From positions 23,792 to 87,791 of the forward strand of contig NW_025407885.1 in the NCBI RefSeq assembly GCF_003324165.1: a DNA stretch of 64,000 bases, given 5' to 3'. The stretch comes from Naegleria lovaniensis. Its lineage: Eukaryota; Heterolobosea; Eutetramitea; Acrasida; Naegleriidae. Below, one piece after another: positions 1 to 9,775 of the stretch (position 1 is the first letter of the stretch; every line of letters begins with the position of its first letter). The notes below the pieces were generated by a model. The model did not search any database, had not been told where the DNA came from, and saw only the letters and a program-made list of their open reading frames with translations. The translations under genes and the position numbers were made by a program.

Positions 1-442
1 ATGATGATGAGGTATTTGGGTCAGTGAGAGAGGATGGTTGTGAGGCAGAATTTGGAGGTGGCTGTTCCGATGATTCAGTAGAGGAAGAAGAAGATTGTAA
101 TGATGAAGGTTGATCTGTTTGGCCGTTCTGATGATTATTACTATTATTATTATTTGAAACTGGATCTGAAGAAGATGAGCCATCGTGTTGTGGCTCCGAA
201 AGAGAAGACTGATGATGAATACCATCTTGATGATCATCATCCACGGGATCCTTATTGGATAGTAACAACGGGGAGAGTATGGATTGAGTAGGTATCTCTT
301 CAATGACTTCTTCCGATGACGACACCGAAGATGAAGTCGATAACAGAGTATTGTTCCCATTCGGCAGAACAATTCCTTGTTCCAACTCTTTGGAATATGA
401 TGTTTTTACTTGTTCATTATGATCATCTTCACTTTCATTCAT
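1..442 (-). CDS. 5' part of a low-complexity protein, runs off left edge
   Basis: Reading leftwards from an ATG at 442 (a second in-register choice is not available), the frame stays open for 147 codons to the edge of the window. The translated part begins MNESEDDHNEQVKTSYSKEL and then becomes rich in Ser, Asn, Gln, Asp and Pro with acidic patches. Such tails are common at the N-termini of regulatory proteins in this window. No folded domain is visible, so no function can be given. The frame has no stop and uses codons like the neighbouring genes, which supports it as coding. The gene is incomplete here and its catalytic or binding domain, if any, lies outside the window. Confidence 0.65.
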   Translation of the reverse strand, partial: MNESEDDHNEQVKTSYSKELEQGIVLPNGNNTLLSTSSSVSSSEEVIEEIPTQSILSPLLLSNKDPVDDDHQDGIHHQSSLSEPQHDGSSSSDPVSNNNNSNNHQNGQTDQPSSLQSSSSSTESSEQPPPNSASQPSSLTDPNTSSS

Positions 443-493
443 TCTTCCTCCGATAGGAAAGGGAGAGAGTTGATGAGAGAAGGTCGGGGGTAT

Positions 494-511
494 GGGAAAG
501 AAATACGAAGG
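494..511 (+). repeat. Left inverted repeat flanking transposase
   Basis: Contains GAAATACGAAGG (500-511), the exact reverse complement of 2646-2657. The outer six bases match at four positions. Confidence 0.5.
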
Positions 512-699
512 AAATTGCAAAAACACCAGAAAATTTTAGACAATTCATAACTTTCCCATGCTTTCCGAATGCTTCAGCCTCTTTCTCGGTATTTCCAATC
601 AGTTTTGCAAAATTCCGAAAATTTGAACGGAAATTCATAAAACGTGAAGAAGCAAACGGAATCCTCAGTCAAAAACAGATAAAAAAACAGCAGCACACC

Positions 700-2461
700 A
701 TGGAGAAAAATTGTCCTATTGCAACACCAACATTGATGCATTTGCGTTCAATCGTCACATTCCCAAATGCTATCATCAGTCATGTGTTGCCAATGAAGAG
801 ATTCCACTGTGCACATGTTTGATATGTAAAGGAATAAAGACACATGATGGTGATTTTCTCCACAAAATACAAAATTCAACCACTCCCCATAAAAGAAGGT
901 CTGTAACGGCTCCAGCGACATTGGGATCAATGTCTCAAACACAATCCTTAGGGACTTTCAGCGAAGATGTCTCTCCAAAGCTTCATCCTGATAAACTTAG
1001 CGGTAAAGAATGTATTTGTTGCACCATCCGTACGGCTGCCAAAGGATTCCCCAAAATTTACGTCGGAAAATATCGAACACTAATACTATGCAAGAAATCT
1101 CATGCTCTGGACAACACTGAGAATAAAAGATTGGCTGAAATGATTGACAAAATCAATGATGAGGTCATTTCAACCAATGATTCAAAGCAGTCAATTCTTG
1201 ATGGAGAATCTGATGAAGAGAATGCTATTGAAGACGTTATGTGTAGTGGTTGTAAAAATGTTGACTCTTCTTCAATGTGTGGCGCTGTTTGTAAGGGAAC
1301 CCTTTACATTAAGGAAAAAAAAGGTCAAACCGAGTCTAATATTTTTTTCTGTAAAGGTTCTCACTTAATCAAATACTTGGTTCGCCATTATTGCTCCCAT
1401 AAATCAGGTAAAAAGAAAAAAACTAACCCCAATTCATCCGTAACTAACAGATCATCCAAAAAACGAACCAAAGATCAAATTATTGATGAAAGTGAAACGG
1501 ATGATGAATGTGAGCATGATGTAATTGAAACTCATACCACTCCAAGTAAGTTGATCAAAAAATAAATTTTTCTAATATTTCAAATTCTCCTCATGTTTTC
1601 GAAGGTAATTTCACTCAGTATGTCATTGATTGCAATGTAATTCATAAAATTACTGGAATATGTGAAAAAGGTTTTCATGAATTAATCCAATTGAGAAAGC
1701 AAACACGACTCAATGCGTTAGGAAGACCAATAGAAATTCCAGTGGAAGATGAAATTATGATAACACTTACACATTTGCGGCAATATTGTACGGACCAATT
1801 TTTAAGTTGCATTTTTCAAATTGAAAAACGAGCAATAACCACTATAAGAATTAGAGTTCTTGATTGGTTGTATATCGAGCTAAAACGTTATATATGTATG
1901 CAAACCTTGCAATTCAGAATGGATAATAGTGAAGAATATTTTAAGCATTTGATTACCATAATAATAGACGGATCAGAACAGCCTGCATTTTGTTGTGATT
2001 CCGCAATTTTGGATTTTGAATTCTATTCTGCAAAAAAAAACCAACACAGCATCACAATCCTGATGGCAATGACTCCTTCTGGCCATATTGGATATCTTTC
2101 GCCTTGTTTTCCAGGAAGAGTTAATGATAATGAATTGTTCAACAAAACCTCTTCTCATTGGTTGAGTGAAATGGATGCATCAGAATTCATTTTTGGCGAC
2201 AGTGGTTTTAAAGGGCTTCCTCGTGTAATTACTCCTCCAGACGACCCATCCTTGCGCAAAATTTTCTCTAGTGTTCGTATTAGAGTAGAAAATAAGTTCA
2301 GGGAAATCAAGATATTCAAATCTTGCAAAGAACGAATTAGAATCAAAACCCAAAGCAAAACTGAAGTATTACGCATTGCTCATATGCGATGGGTAGTTGT
2401 TGGTGCTTTTTGCAACTTAAATTGGACGAGATATAGTAATAAAGACTTTGAAATGTCTTGA
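700..2461 (+). CDS. DDE_Tnp_4 (HARBI1-like) transposase, spliced
   Basis: Exons 700-1545 and 1605-2461 give about 566 residues. The intron 1546-1604 starts GTAAGT, contains CTAAT and ends GAAG; splicing joins two frames that are otherwise interrupted. The N-terminal half is Cys/His-rich (CYHQSC, CTCLIC, CICC, CSGCK), probably zinc-binding. The C-terminal half is a DDE_Tnp_4 nuclease fold: IIDGSEQ (first Asp), the YSAKKNQHSI block typical of IS5/Harbinger enzymes, GDSGFKGL (second Asp) and VENKFREIK (Glu). The only ATG, at 700, is in register only if one A is missing from the five-A run at 706-710; in the sequence as given the open frame begins at a TTG at 711. It could be a live transposase or a domesticated one. 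No separate Harbinger Myb-like partner gene is present. Confidence 0.75.
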
Positions 2462-2841
2462 TTATAAAATCCGATGGAATTTAAAAGAATTTAACAGAAT
2501 CCGAACAAATTTGAAAGAATTTGAAAGAATTTCACAAATACAACAAGACGAAGCATTTTTTTTGATGATTCTTTGAAATTTGATGGAAGAGCAAAGAAAG
2601 CTTTGGAAAAGAACAGACAAAATTTGCCAAAAATTTCTCATTTCGCCTTCGTATTTCTCGCCCTCGTCTCGGCGATGATGAATTCAGTTCATCCTCTTCC
2701 GCATCGCGTTGTAAATCTTGTGTTTGCATTTTTTGGAATTATTTTATTTTGTTTTTCAAATCCGATTAAAGGGAACATTGAATATCAAAACCAAGGTTCA
2801 GGAAGAGTTCTTTGAAAAGAATCCTTTCATTGAAAAATGTA
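2462..2841. other. Intergenic: 3' flank of transposase and of channel gene
   Basis: Holds the right inverted repeat (2646-2663) and short GAATTTGAAAGAATTT-like direct repeats just after the transposase stop. The open frames here are shadows of the repeat; no gene is supported. Confidence 0.5.
2646..2663 (-). repeat. Right inverted repeat flanking transposase
   Basis: CCTTCGTATTTC (2646-2657) is the exact reverse complement of 500-511. Similarity extends to CCC at 2661-2663. Confidence 0.5.
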
Positions 2842-4150
2842 TTAATTGAAAGTATCCCAAATACCTCGTATTGATTTATGTTTGAATGAATAGGGAACTT
2901 GAAGGCATCCTCTTAACATTTTTAAAATGTCAATTCCCTGATATTGAAATCAGCAGCAACATGTGAAAATACCATTCAACAACAAATTGAAAGGCTATTA
3001 TTAAAAAAAAGCATCAGAAACAATCGTTGCTTACCATCATGACTCCTAAAATTCCAGCAATTTCTCCCAACAATCCTTCAATCGATGAAGTATACATTTC
3101 TGCATTGTTGTGTTCTGTTAATGTGTTGTAAGTAAACGAAATGACCACAGTATTGTCATCTCGTTGTGTTAATTCCACAAGTGAAAGAATAGATTCCTTA
3201 ATAAGAAAAATAAAAACACATCCATGAATCATTTTAAATAAAAATCAACTTCTCGACTCCAAAACATACCCATCGTGTATCTGTTAAATTTGGATTTTCT
3301 ATCGATGGTTTCAATCGGGTGGTCACAATTTTAGTCAAAACAAAGTAATTATCTACATTTGCTACTGCAAAATTTGTTTCAGCAAAGACGTTGGGAATAG
3401 TACCAATTTCATGAAAAGATACTTGTAACTATTCACGAGTGGTTTGGTCATAAAACACGTTAAAAGATGATTAACACAAATGAATTCAACGGAAGAAGCA
3501 CTTACGCCAAACCTCGCGTCACGTTCCTGTGGAACCGATGGCACATCAAAAAACAATGAAATAACTCCACCGTATCCAGTTGCATTAGAAGTCATCACTT
3601 GATCTGAAAAGTTATTAAATACGTAGCATCGATAGAGTCCATTTTGTTCTATTTCCTTATATTCGTATGGTATTTCAAACTCGACCACATTTCCATCAAC
3701 CACTCGTGTCGCTGTTTTTAAGGTTAAATCACAAAAATCACATTCATAATATCCATTCCAGTTACAAATGGTGACAGCTGGCAATTCGAGTGGAACTTTC
3801 TCAACAATCGAAAGAGCTGTCGTTGGATTATTCTGAGAAGTTTGAAATTCTCCTGATGCGTTCACGACATACCAAATACAAAATACAATGGCCAATACCC
3901 ATCCGATGCTTGTGACAATTTCCGGAATGGTAATTGGAATTTTGAACTTGTTTTTTGGAATACTATTCGAGGCAATACTGTTATTCTCATGGTCACTCTT
4001 AGGAGTGATCGTATCAGCGAGAGCTGGCGATTGAGGAGTTGATTTCAACTTCAAATCGTTGGTTGTTTCTTCATTGTTATTGACAGATATCCTGCTTGAT
4101 GGGTCTTGAGATTGTATTGAACCCTCTTGAGACATTTTTTGAGATTTCAT
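2842..4150 (-). CDS. DEG/ENaC-like (amiloride-sensitive channel family) protein
   Basis: Four exons, all phase 0: 4150-3506, 3428-3270, 3196-3035, 2937-2842; every intron has GT-AG ends. The product is about 353 residues. A polar N-terminus is followed by a first membrane helix (IGWVLAIVFCIWYVV, near residues 80-98), then the post-helix signature LELPAVTICNWN, characteristic of degenerin/ENaC/ASIC subunits. Further family-like blocks are RCYVFNN and, across the first junction, RFG-LQVSFHE. The C-terminal helix GLLGEIAGILGVMMGIDILK corresponds to the pore helix. The family role is a trimeric plasma-membrane sodium channel. Oddities: about 350 residues against 500-700, a short ectodomain with few cysteines, and GID where the G-x-S filter is usually found. 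ATG 4150 is the first in frame; 4135 (MSQEGS) is an alternative. Confidence 0.7.
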
Positions 4151-4584
4151 ACAGAGCGGGAAGATACTTGGATTCACCTCTTGGTGATGATGGATCTTAT
4201 TGGTTTTGAAGGACAGCTTGTTTGAAAAGTTCTTGAGTTCAAGATTTGTAGTTGAGATTTAGCGAGAGCGGGTATGTTTGATCAAAACAAGAAACCATCC
4301 AATCAGTACTATATCTCAAGTTGTCCATGATATGGTCAATGAAAAGTCTTCTTCAATAACAACGATGTGACAACTGCTATTCCCTTTCCAAACCACTGAA
4401 TTGGCATGATATTTTCTTTGGCTTGACATTTGACATTGGCCAAAAAAAATTCATTCTTTTTGTAAACCGTTGCAGCAAGCATTCCTAAACTAAAAGACAA
4501 TTTAGGGCAGACTCTGATATGCTTGTAAAACCTTTAAAAAGTGTTGGTGTTGAGCTTCATTTCTTCTCATCAACAAAACAAAAA
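4151..4584. other. Divergent intergenic/promoter region
   Basis: Separates the divergent channel and Cys/Lys-rich genes. An ATG at 4519 is in frame with the rightward gene, but starting there would bury the signal peptide, so 4585 is preferred. No RNA gene or clear promoter motif is seen. Confidence 0.4.
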
Positions 4585-5761
4585 ATGTACAAAAGAATTG
4601 TATTGTTATGCACAGTACTCTTGTTGGCAGCAGCTGTTGTGATGGCAGCTGACACAACCAGCTCAAAGCCTGTTGATACTTATGGCGAGCATAAGCAGTT
4701 TTGCTACAAGAGATGTAAAACATATAAAACTGAAAAGGGAAAGTGCAGTGATTATGAATGGAGAGGAACCACCAAGAAATGTTGTGCTTGGAAAGTTGTT
4801 GGTAAAGGAAAGTGTTTGAAGTATAAGAGATACAGCAAGGTAAGTTCAAATCTCTTAGTACTTGTGAATTTAGAATTCTGATTCTTCATTAAACGTTGTT
4901 CATTCTCAACAGTGCATCTACAAATCCAAGCCCAGAAAATTATGTTTGGGTCATGGTTACAAGCAAGTGTGTAAGCCAAAGAAGGAAAGATATTGCGTCA
5001 AGTATGGATGGAAGCACCAATGCGTTGGAAAGGGAAAGAATCACCACTGCGCCAGATATTCTTATCACTTCATTTGTTCCAAATATGATAAGAAGCACAT
5101 CTGTGCAAGCTACATCAAGATTCCAAAGACTAAATATTACTACAAGACCAAATGTATCCATTACAAGATCAAGGCCAAATGTGACTCCTACAAGCAAATC
5201 TGTAAATGCCAAAAGAAGTGGAAGAAGGTCACCAAGAAGCACTACAAGGGATGGTACGATACTTATCATCGTGCTTTCTGTATCAAGAAGTGTCACTCCA
5301 TTTGTAACAGAGTGGTCAAGAGAAGATACTGTGTTGCTCACAAGAAAGTTCGTTTCGCTCGTCCAAAGGGTTATATCAAGAAGTGCAACAAGTTTGTTTT
5401 CAGAAAGTTCTGCGTTGCTCAAAAGAAGGCTCGTTTCTGTACCAAGTGGGTTAAGACTAAGTTCTGTAACGCTCGTAAGAAGGTCAGATACTGCAAGATT
5501 CACAAGTATAGAAGATTCTGTAAATACTACAAATCCGTTCCATTCTGTACTCAACATCATACTACCAAGTCACGTTGTTTGAAGAGAAAGTACTGGAGAA
5601 AATGTACCCATAGATCCTACGGAGTCAAAGTCTGTAAGAAGTACCAATTCGTTGGTGGTAAATTGCATTGTGCCAAGAGAGGTTTGGTCAATAAGTGCAC
5701 GGAATATGAGACTAAGTGTTCTCCAATTCAAATCGACAAGTATGTTCCAAAGAAGAAGTAA
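4585..5761 (+). CDS. Secreted Cys/Lys/Tyr-rich repeat protein (copy 1)
   Basis: Exons 4585-4839 and 4913-5761 (GTAAGT...CAACAG, phase 0) encode 367 residues. The start MYKRIVLLCTVLLLAAAVVM is a clear signal peptide, so the product should be secreted or placed in a wall or vesicle. KPVDTYG follows, then a very basic region in which Cys recurs every 7-12 residues inside Lys/Tyr/His/Arg text (KKERYCVKYGWKHQC, KTKFCNARKKVRYC, HKYRRFCKYYKSVPFC). No enzyme motif is present. A paralog lies at 38902-39951 on the other strand with the same layout. The regular Cys spacing suggests a disulfide-linked matrix, cyst-wall or granule protein; that is inference only. A 3' AATAAA-like signal lies near 5838. 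Confidence 0.8.
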
Positions 5762-5917
5762 TTTTGAAGAGACTTGTTGGAAGTTTTGAGGCATTTCAAT
5801 GCCAATACTTGCAAAATCGTCAAGAGCGGCAATTTCTTGTAAATAAACATACATTTGCCTTCTTTACAAAATTCAAGGTGTAATTGCGTGTTGTTCGATC
5901 AAGAAAGGAGGCTTCTC

Positions 5918-7033
5918 TTAATTATCAGAATGAGAATGACTGAGAGTTTGTAATGAAAGCGATTTTGCAGCCCACATCTCCTTCAACAAATCATACATGA
6001 CCAGAATAAATGTTCCACTTGTTCTTCTGGCTAAACACTCCACGAGTGCTCCCTTGAACAGGCTAGAGACGCCATGTCGAGAAACCATTGTCTTGATAGT
6101 TTGAACAGATGACATGTATCCATCGGAATTTTGTGCATTGCCAGTCATGCTTTGCAAGATCATCTCTTTTTGAATATTTAAAAATGGTATCGAAAACAGT
6201 ACAGAAATTGAGGTGGCACATTGGGCAATCAATAATTTGGAACAAATTCCATAAGCATCCCATTGATTCTTGAAAGGATTGTTCACATTAAGAGAGTCGT
6301 ACACTCCAAACAATAAACCTCTGCTTGTGACAGCATTCATCAATCCAATTCCAAATCCTTTGAAAAGAGAAGAAAAGCCACTCGTACTCACAACAAAATG
6401 TACCGGTCCTTTAAATTGGCTCACAACACGATGCTTGCTAAGATAGGTAAAGTACCTCATTTGGGCATGCTCAAACGGATGCAAAACCACATGTGATGCT
6501 GCTCCAGCCAACGCTCCTGCAGTCAAGTTGAGAATCAGCTGGTTCTTTTCATCATGTTGACGATTTAAATTCAATATGACTTGAGATGATGCCAGAATAT
6601 CTTTACACGTATCCTTCAAAGAAAGCGCAAGTGCTTGAGCAGGAGCAAATTTTGTAAGGCACGACGAAAATCCTGTGGTCAAACCTTTTGTGCATTGATA
6701 AATGTATCGCGAAAGTGTGATAGATTGGCCATTCCATATAGGCAGAGTTTGTTGTAACGGTACTGAAAGCGTTCTTCCAAATACTGCAGCCACTGTTCCA
6801 ACAGCAAAGTTGGATGGCAAACTCGTCATCAGTTGAGGTACATGATGATTCATGTAGAGGCCGCTTGGTGAAGAAAGGCTTTCTTTAACGTCACCATGCT
6901 GATGATACTGTGCTGGTAAATATGGGCTTTCTGTGTGATGATCATGATGAAGATCCAAAGGCTCATCGTGATGCTTATCCGAAACTACGGATTGAAAGAG
7001 AACATTAGAATTCTTATTCTTGGTATGATCCAT
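5918..7033 (-). CDS. Mitochondrial carrier family (SLC25) protein
   Basis: 371 residues from ATG 7033, the first ATG in frame. After a polar, His-rich extension of about 65 residues come three repeats of roughly 100 residues with carrier signatures in degenerate form: SVPLQQTLP, HPFEHAQMR and SIPFLNIQKE in place of Px[DE]xx[KR]. The end GTFILVMYDLLKEMW resembles the last helix of ADP/ATP and related carriers. Carriers exchange metabolites across the mitochondrial inner membrane. The acidic signature residue is lost in repeats 1 and 3, so the substrate cannot be assigned and the protein may be a divergent carrier. The stop is followed by only about 155 bp before the convergent gene on the left. 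Confidence 0.75.
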   Translation of the reverse strand: MDHTKNKNSNVLFQSVVSDKHHDEPLDLHHDHHTESPYLPAQYHQHGDVKESLSSPSGLYMNHHVPQLMTSLPSNFAVGTVAAVFGRTLSVPLQQTLPIWNGQSITLSRYIYQCTKGLTTGFSSCLTKFAPAQALALSLKDTCKDILASSQVILNLNRQHDEKNQLILNLTAGALAGAASHVVLHPFEHAQMRYFTYLSKHRVVSQFKGPVHFVVSTSGFSSLFKGFGIGLMNAVTSRGLLFGVYDSLNVNNPFKNQWDAYGICSKLLIAQCATSISVLFSIPFLNIQKEMILQSMTGNAQNSDGYMSSVQTIKTMVSRHGVSSLFKGALVECLARRTSGTFILVMYDLLKEMWAAKSLSLQTLSHSHSDN

Positions 7034-7109
7034 TTGTCTATGGTCAACGTTGTAGTGTTCGTGGAGGATGTAGTAACGAGGCGTTTTCAATACAACCAGC
7101 TTATTAGGT

Positions 7110-7266
7110 CAATCAAGCCTTTTTGTTTGTTGAGAAAAAACTAACAAATTTTCCTTTTGCGTCAGTTGTTCTTTTTTACCCAAATATGGATCATTGGCAA
7201 AACGTTCAAAGAGATGTCTGGCAGTTTTTTTCTTTGCCCAATGTTCAATGGCTTTGGAATGAGCTC
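7110..7266 (-). other. Coding-like stretch without a start, between two genes
   Basis: Directly after the ethanolamine kinase stop, another minus-strand frame is open for about 50 codons (KAIEHWAKKKTARHLFERF, then NDPYL) and ends at a TGA near 7111. It looks like protein, but it has no ATG and is stopped upstream inside the kinase gene. It could be a 5' exon of the carrier gene (a CTAATAAG acceptor-like site lies near 7100), an alternative exon, or UTR with chance coding character. Confidence 0.25.
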
Positions 7267-8457
7267 TTAGTCCATTCTTTTGTACCACTCTAGTCTTCCC
7301 TTTGCATAGGAGAGAAAGTCAAATTCTAAATTTGACACATTGCTCTGAACGATTGCCCACAGACCCCAAAACAAATGTGACAATTTGCAGAAGAGTGGTA
7401 TGGATTTGAGAAATTGTTTCACATGGTGTTGAGTAATTTCATGACTGTGGGCAGTGTCAACGAAAGATTTCAAATATTCATAGACAAATGTTTCTTGAAT
7501 TTGTTGAGATGGAAATAGACTTTCGTCCATTTGAAAACCACAATATTCGTTAAAGTGATTTCCAATGTCAAAACCTCTGTAGTTGTATCCACAATATTCA
7601 CAATCTATGAATTGCACTTTTGTGTCAATCGCATCTTCTCTCGCAATAATGTTTAAAATTACCAGGTCGTTGTGACAAAATCCAATGGTAAAAGGGTCGA
7701 TCACTTGATCTAGATTGGTTGGATCTGCAAGTTGTTGCTGCGAACTGTCGTGACCTTTTTTCATGCCAAACGAAGCTGAATTGGCAATTTCTTCTACATC
7801 ATTGCAAATTCTTTGAAAATCAATTTCTTTCTCAAATTTTCGCATAACTTTTTCATCTTTCCATTCCATATTCTTTACAAGTTCAACCCATTTCCTCAAA
7901 CATGTGAATAATGAAGGTGAAATTTGAGAGTTGGTGTAGTGGTCTTGAATTTTCAATTTGTGCCACTCGGCTAACTTGTGAGCAATCTCCTTGCAATACA
8001 GTGTGGCATCCTGTGCATTCTGCAAACATTTTCCTTCAACATATTCATAAATAAATCCATTTTGAAATACAGCATAGACACGAGAGCCTACTCCTCTCTT
8101 TCCCAACTCGATCATGTGATGTAATTCCTTTTTTCGGTCGATAAGCCTCTCTGTTTCCAAGCCATTAATTCGTACGAGAATGTTGGTATGGTCGGAAAGT
8201 GTAACCTTGTACAATCGATTGGTGTTTCCTCCCGTTTGTCTTTGTATCTGCAAATCCGATGATAACTTATTTTGCAGAGAAAACACTCTTTCAACGAGTT
8301 GTTTAATTTCCAAAATTAATTCATCTTCCTCCCTATTCATCATGTCTATTTTGTAATCATTGAAAAATTGAACCGATGATTCATCAAACAACAAATTTTG
8401 AATTTGCCCATCCTGAGCAATGCTTTCGTCGTCGTTGTTGTTCTGTACTAGATTCAT
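7267..8457 (-). CDS. Ethanolamine (or choline) kinase
   Basis: 396 residues, single exon, ATG 8457. It phosphorylates ethanolamine or choline with ATP, the first step of the CDP-ethanolamine/CDP-choline (Kennedy) pathway in the cytosol. Visible motifs are the nucleotide-binding TGGNTNRLYKV (near residue 75), YEYVEGKCL, Brenner's loop CHNDLVILNII (near 260) and the following FIDCEYCGYNYRGFDIGNHF, which carries the metal-binding Asp. The loop reads HNDL...NII and the end GNHFNEYCG, closer to ethanolamine kinases than to choline kinases (HND...NIL). Length is normal. It lies between the carrier on its 3' side and the divergent ORMDL gene on its 5' side. Confidence 0.88.
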   Translation of the reverse strand: MNLVQNNNDDESIAQDGQIQNLLFDESSVQFFNDYKIDMMNREEDELILEIKQLVERVFSLQNKLSSDLQIQRQTGGNTNRLYKVTLSDHTNILVRINGLETERLIDRKKELHHMIELGKRGVGSRVYAVFQNGFIYEYVEGKCLQNAQDATLYCKEIAHKLAEWHKLKIQDHYTNSQISPSLFTCLRKWVELVKNMEWKDEKVMRKFEKEIDFQRICNDVEEIANSASFGMKKGHDSSQQQLADPTNLDQVIDPFTIGFCHNDLVILNIIAREDAIDTKVQFIDCEYCGYNYRGFDIGNHFNEYCGFQMDESLFPSQQIQETFVYEYLKSFVDTAHSHEITQHHVKQFLKSIPLFCKLSHLFWGLWAIVQSNVSNLEFDFLSYAKGRLEWYKRMD

Positions 8458-8718
8458 GAAAGACGCGGCACAGATGAGTTTTTCAACAATCAAATGATAT
8501 TTTTCTTTTTTGTTGGTTGAAATTCAAAAGGTATGAAAGAAAGCAAGCCGTATACCACTCGAATATGAAGAAAAGAACGGGCTATTTGAAACAACAGAAT
8601 AAAACCTTCCTTTTGGGGGCGTTAAGGGATTTTTCATTTTGAAACAAAAATCAAAAAAAATTATCTATTGATTCATCGCACACATTAAATCATCACACGT
8701 TTATCGCTCTCAACAACG

Positions 8719-9593
8719 ATGAGAAAGAATCTTACACCCCTTGATACTTTATCCGTTAAATCAACATCTTCTCCTCAACAACAACAACATGGAGATCATT
8801 TTCAACATCCAACAACCACTCCAACACTCAAAATGCCTCGTTCCGAGTCTCAATCATTTCTGAATATTGCTGATACGAGCTCGGGGGAGGTAGTGAGCAC
8901 CAATTTCAACACACAACCATTTAGTGATAAGGCTGCTTGGTTTATTTATATACTTGTGTTGTTTTTGTCTTATTGGGCTTTGTTTTTGGGATGTTTGATT
9001 TATAGCAAAGCAATTTCATATTTGAATGGTAGGTTTGTGTAAAGGATAATATCATTTTAAAAACTAATAATAATGCTATTTACAACAATCATCAAAATAC
9101 GTATGAAATTATTTTCACCAACTCGGAATTATTGTGATGAAAAATTTTTGCTGTGATGATTCTAATTGGAATTGGATCATCAATTGATTCATTCGAATCA
9201 TGGCAATTGAAAAATATCACATTATCCAAAATTCACACAACAACTCAATCAGATTCAATGATCAATGCCACTATTTGGACAGCTTTGAATTGTCTTCATT
9301 CCATTTGCACACTGATTCTTTTTCACTGGAAGAAAGGATCTCCCTACGACCTTTCCATTCATTTACAGGATCAATCAAAATTGACTTTTTGGGAACAATT
9401 GGACAATCAAAAGCAATTCACTCCTACTCGTAAATTCATGTTTGCTATTCCATGTGTATTGTTATTGCTTACGTCTTGGCATGTTGGAGACAGCCTCGCC
9501 TTATTATTTGTGAATTTTGTTTTCACCCTTATTGTAGTTCTTGCTAAATTACCAAGTTTCCACAGAAGGAGACTTTTTGGAATCAATGAGTAA
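8719..9593 (+). CDS. ORMDL-family ER membrane protein
   Basis: Exons 8719-9028 and 9253-9593; the intron (GTAGGT...AATCAG, 224 nt) joins phase 1 ends and gives 216 residues. ORM/ORMDL proteins are ER membrane regulators of serine palmitoyltransferase and sphingolipid synthesis. A polar N-terminal extension of about 70 residues precedes a membrane segment (AAWFIYILVLFLSYWALFLG). The second exon carries the family blocks in order: ATIWTALNCLHS, HWKKGSPYD, TFWEQLDNQKQFTPTRKF, then two hydrophobic segments and the terminal motif RRLFGINE, equivalent to the RIFGINKY end of animal proteins. The extension is longer than in animal or yeast proteins (about 150-220 residues overall). Confidence 0.88.
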
Positions 9594-9775
9594 TTTTTGA
9601 ATGGTTTTCTTCTCATGAACCACTTTTTCGTTTTGCTCCAATGCTACTGCTTGCTACTAATCGTTTTTTGTAAATGATTAATTTCACACCAAGTAAATCT
9701 TGTGGTTGCAACACGTTCCCAATTTATTCAAAGCACGTAATACATGAAGGTAGCATTGTCATGTAGTAGATTTGC

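Larger units (their letters stand above)
494..2663 (+). mobile_element. Candidate PIF/Harbinger-like DNA transposon
   Basis: A transposase-type gene (700-2461) sits between an 18-nt sequence at 494-511 and its imperfect reverse complement at 2646-2663; 16 of 18 positions match and a 12-nt core (500-511 versus 2646-2657) is exact. The repeats lie about 190 bp from either end of the gene, so the arrangement is nearly symmetrical. Weaker inverted similarity continues inwards (AAATTTT and GCTTTC blocks in the same order). The outer ends start with GGG, as many Harbinger termini do. I could not find a matching 3-bp target duplication directly outside (TAT versus TCG), so the true ends may differ. 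It may be an old, immobile copy. Confidence 0.45.

Noticed and set aside
4940-5582. Long open frames on both strands inside the Cys/Lys-rich gene (206-228 codons)
   Set aside because: They are shadows produced by the biased AAG/TGT codon content of the real gene; the frame with signal peptide and spliced Cys pattern explains the locus.
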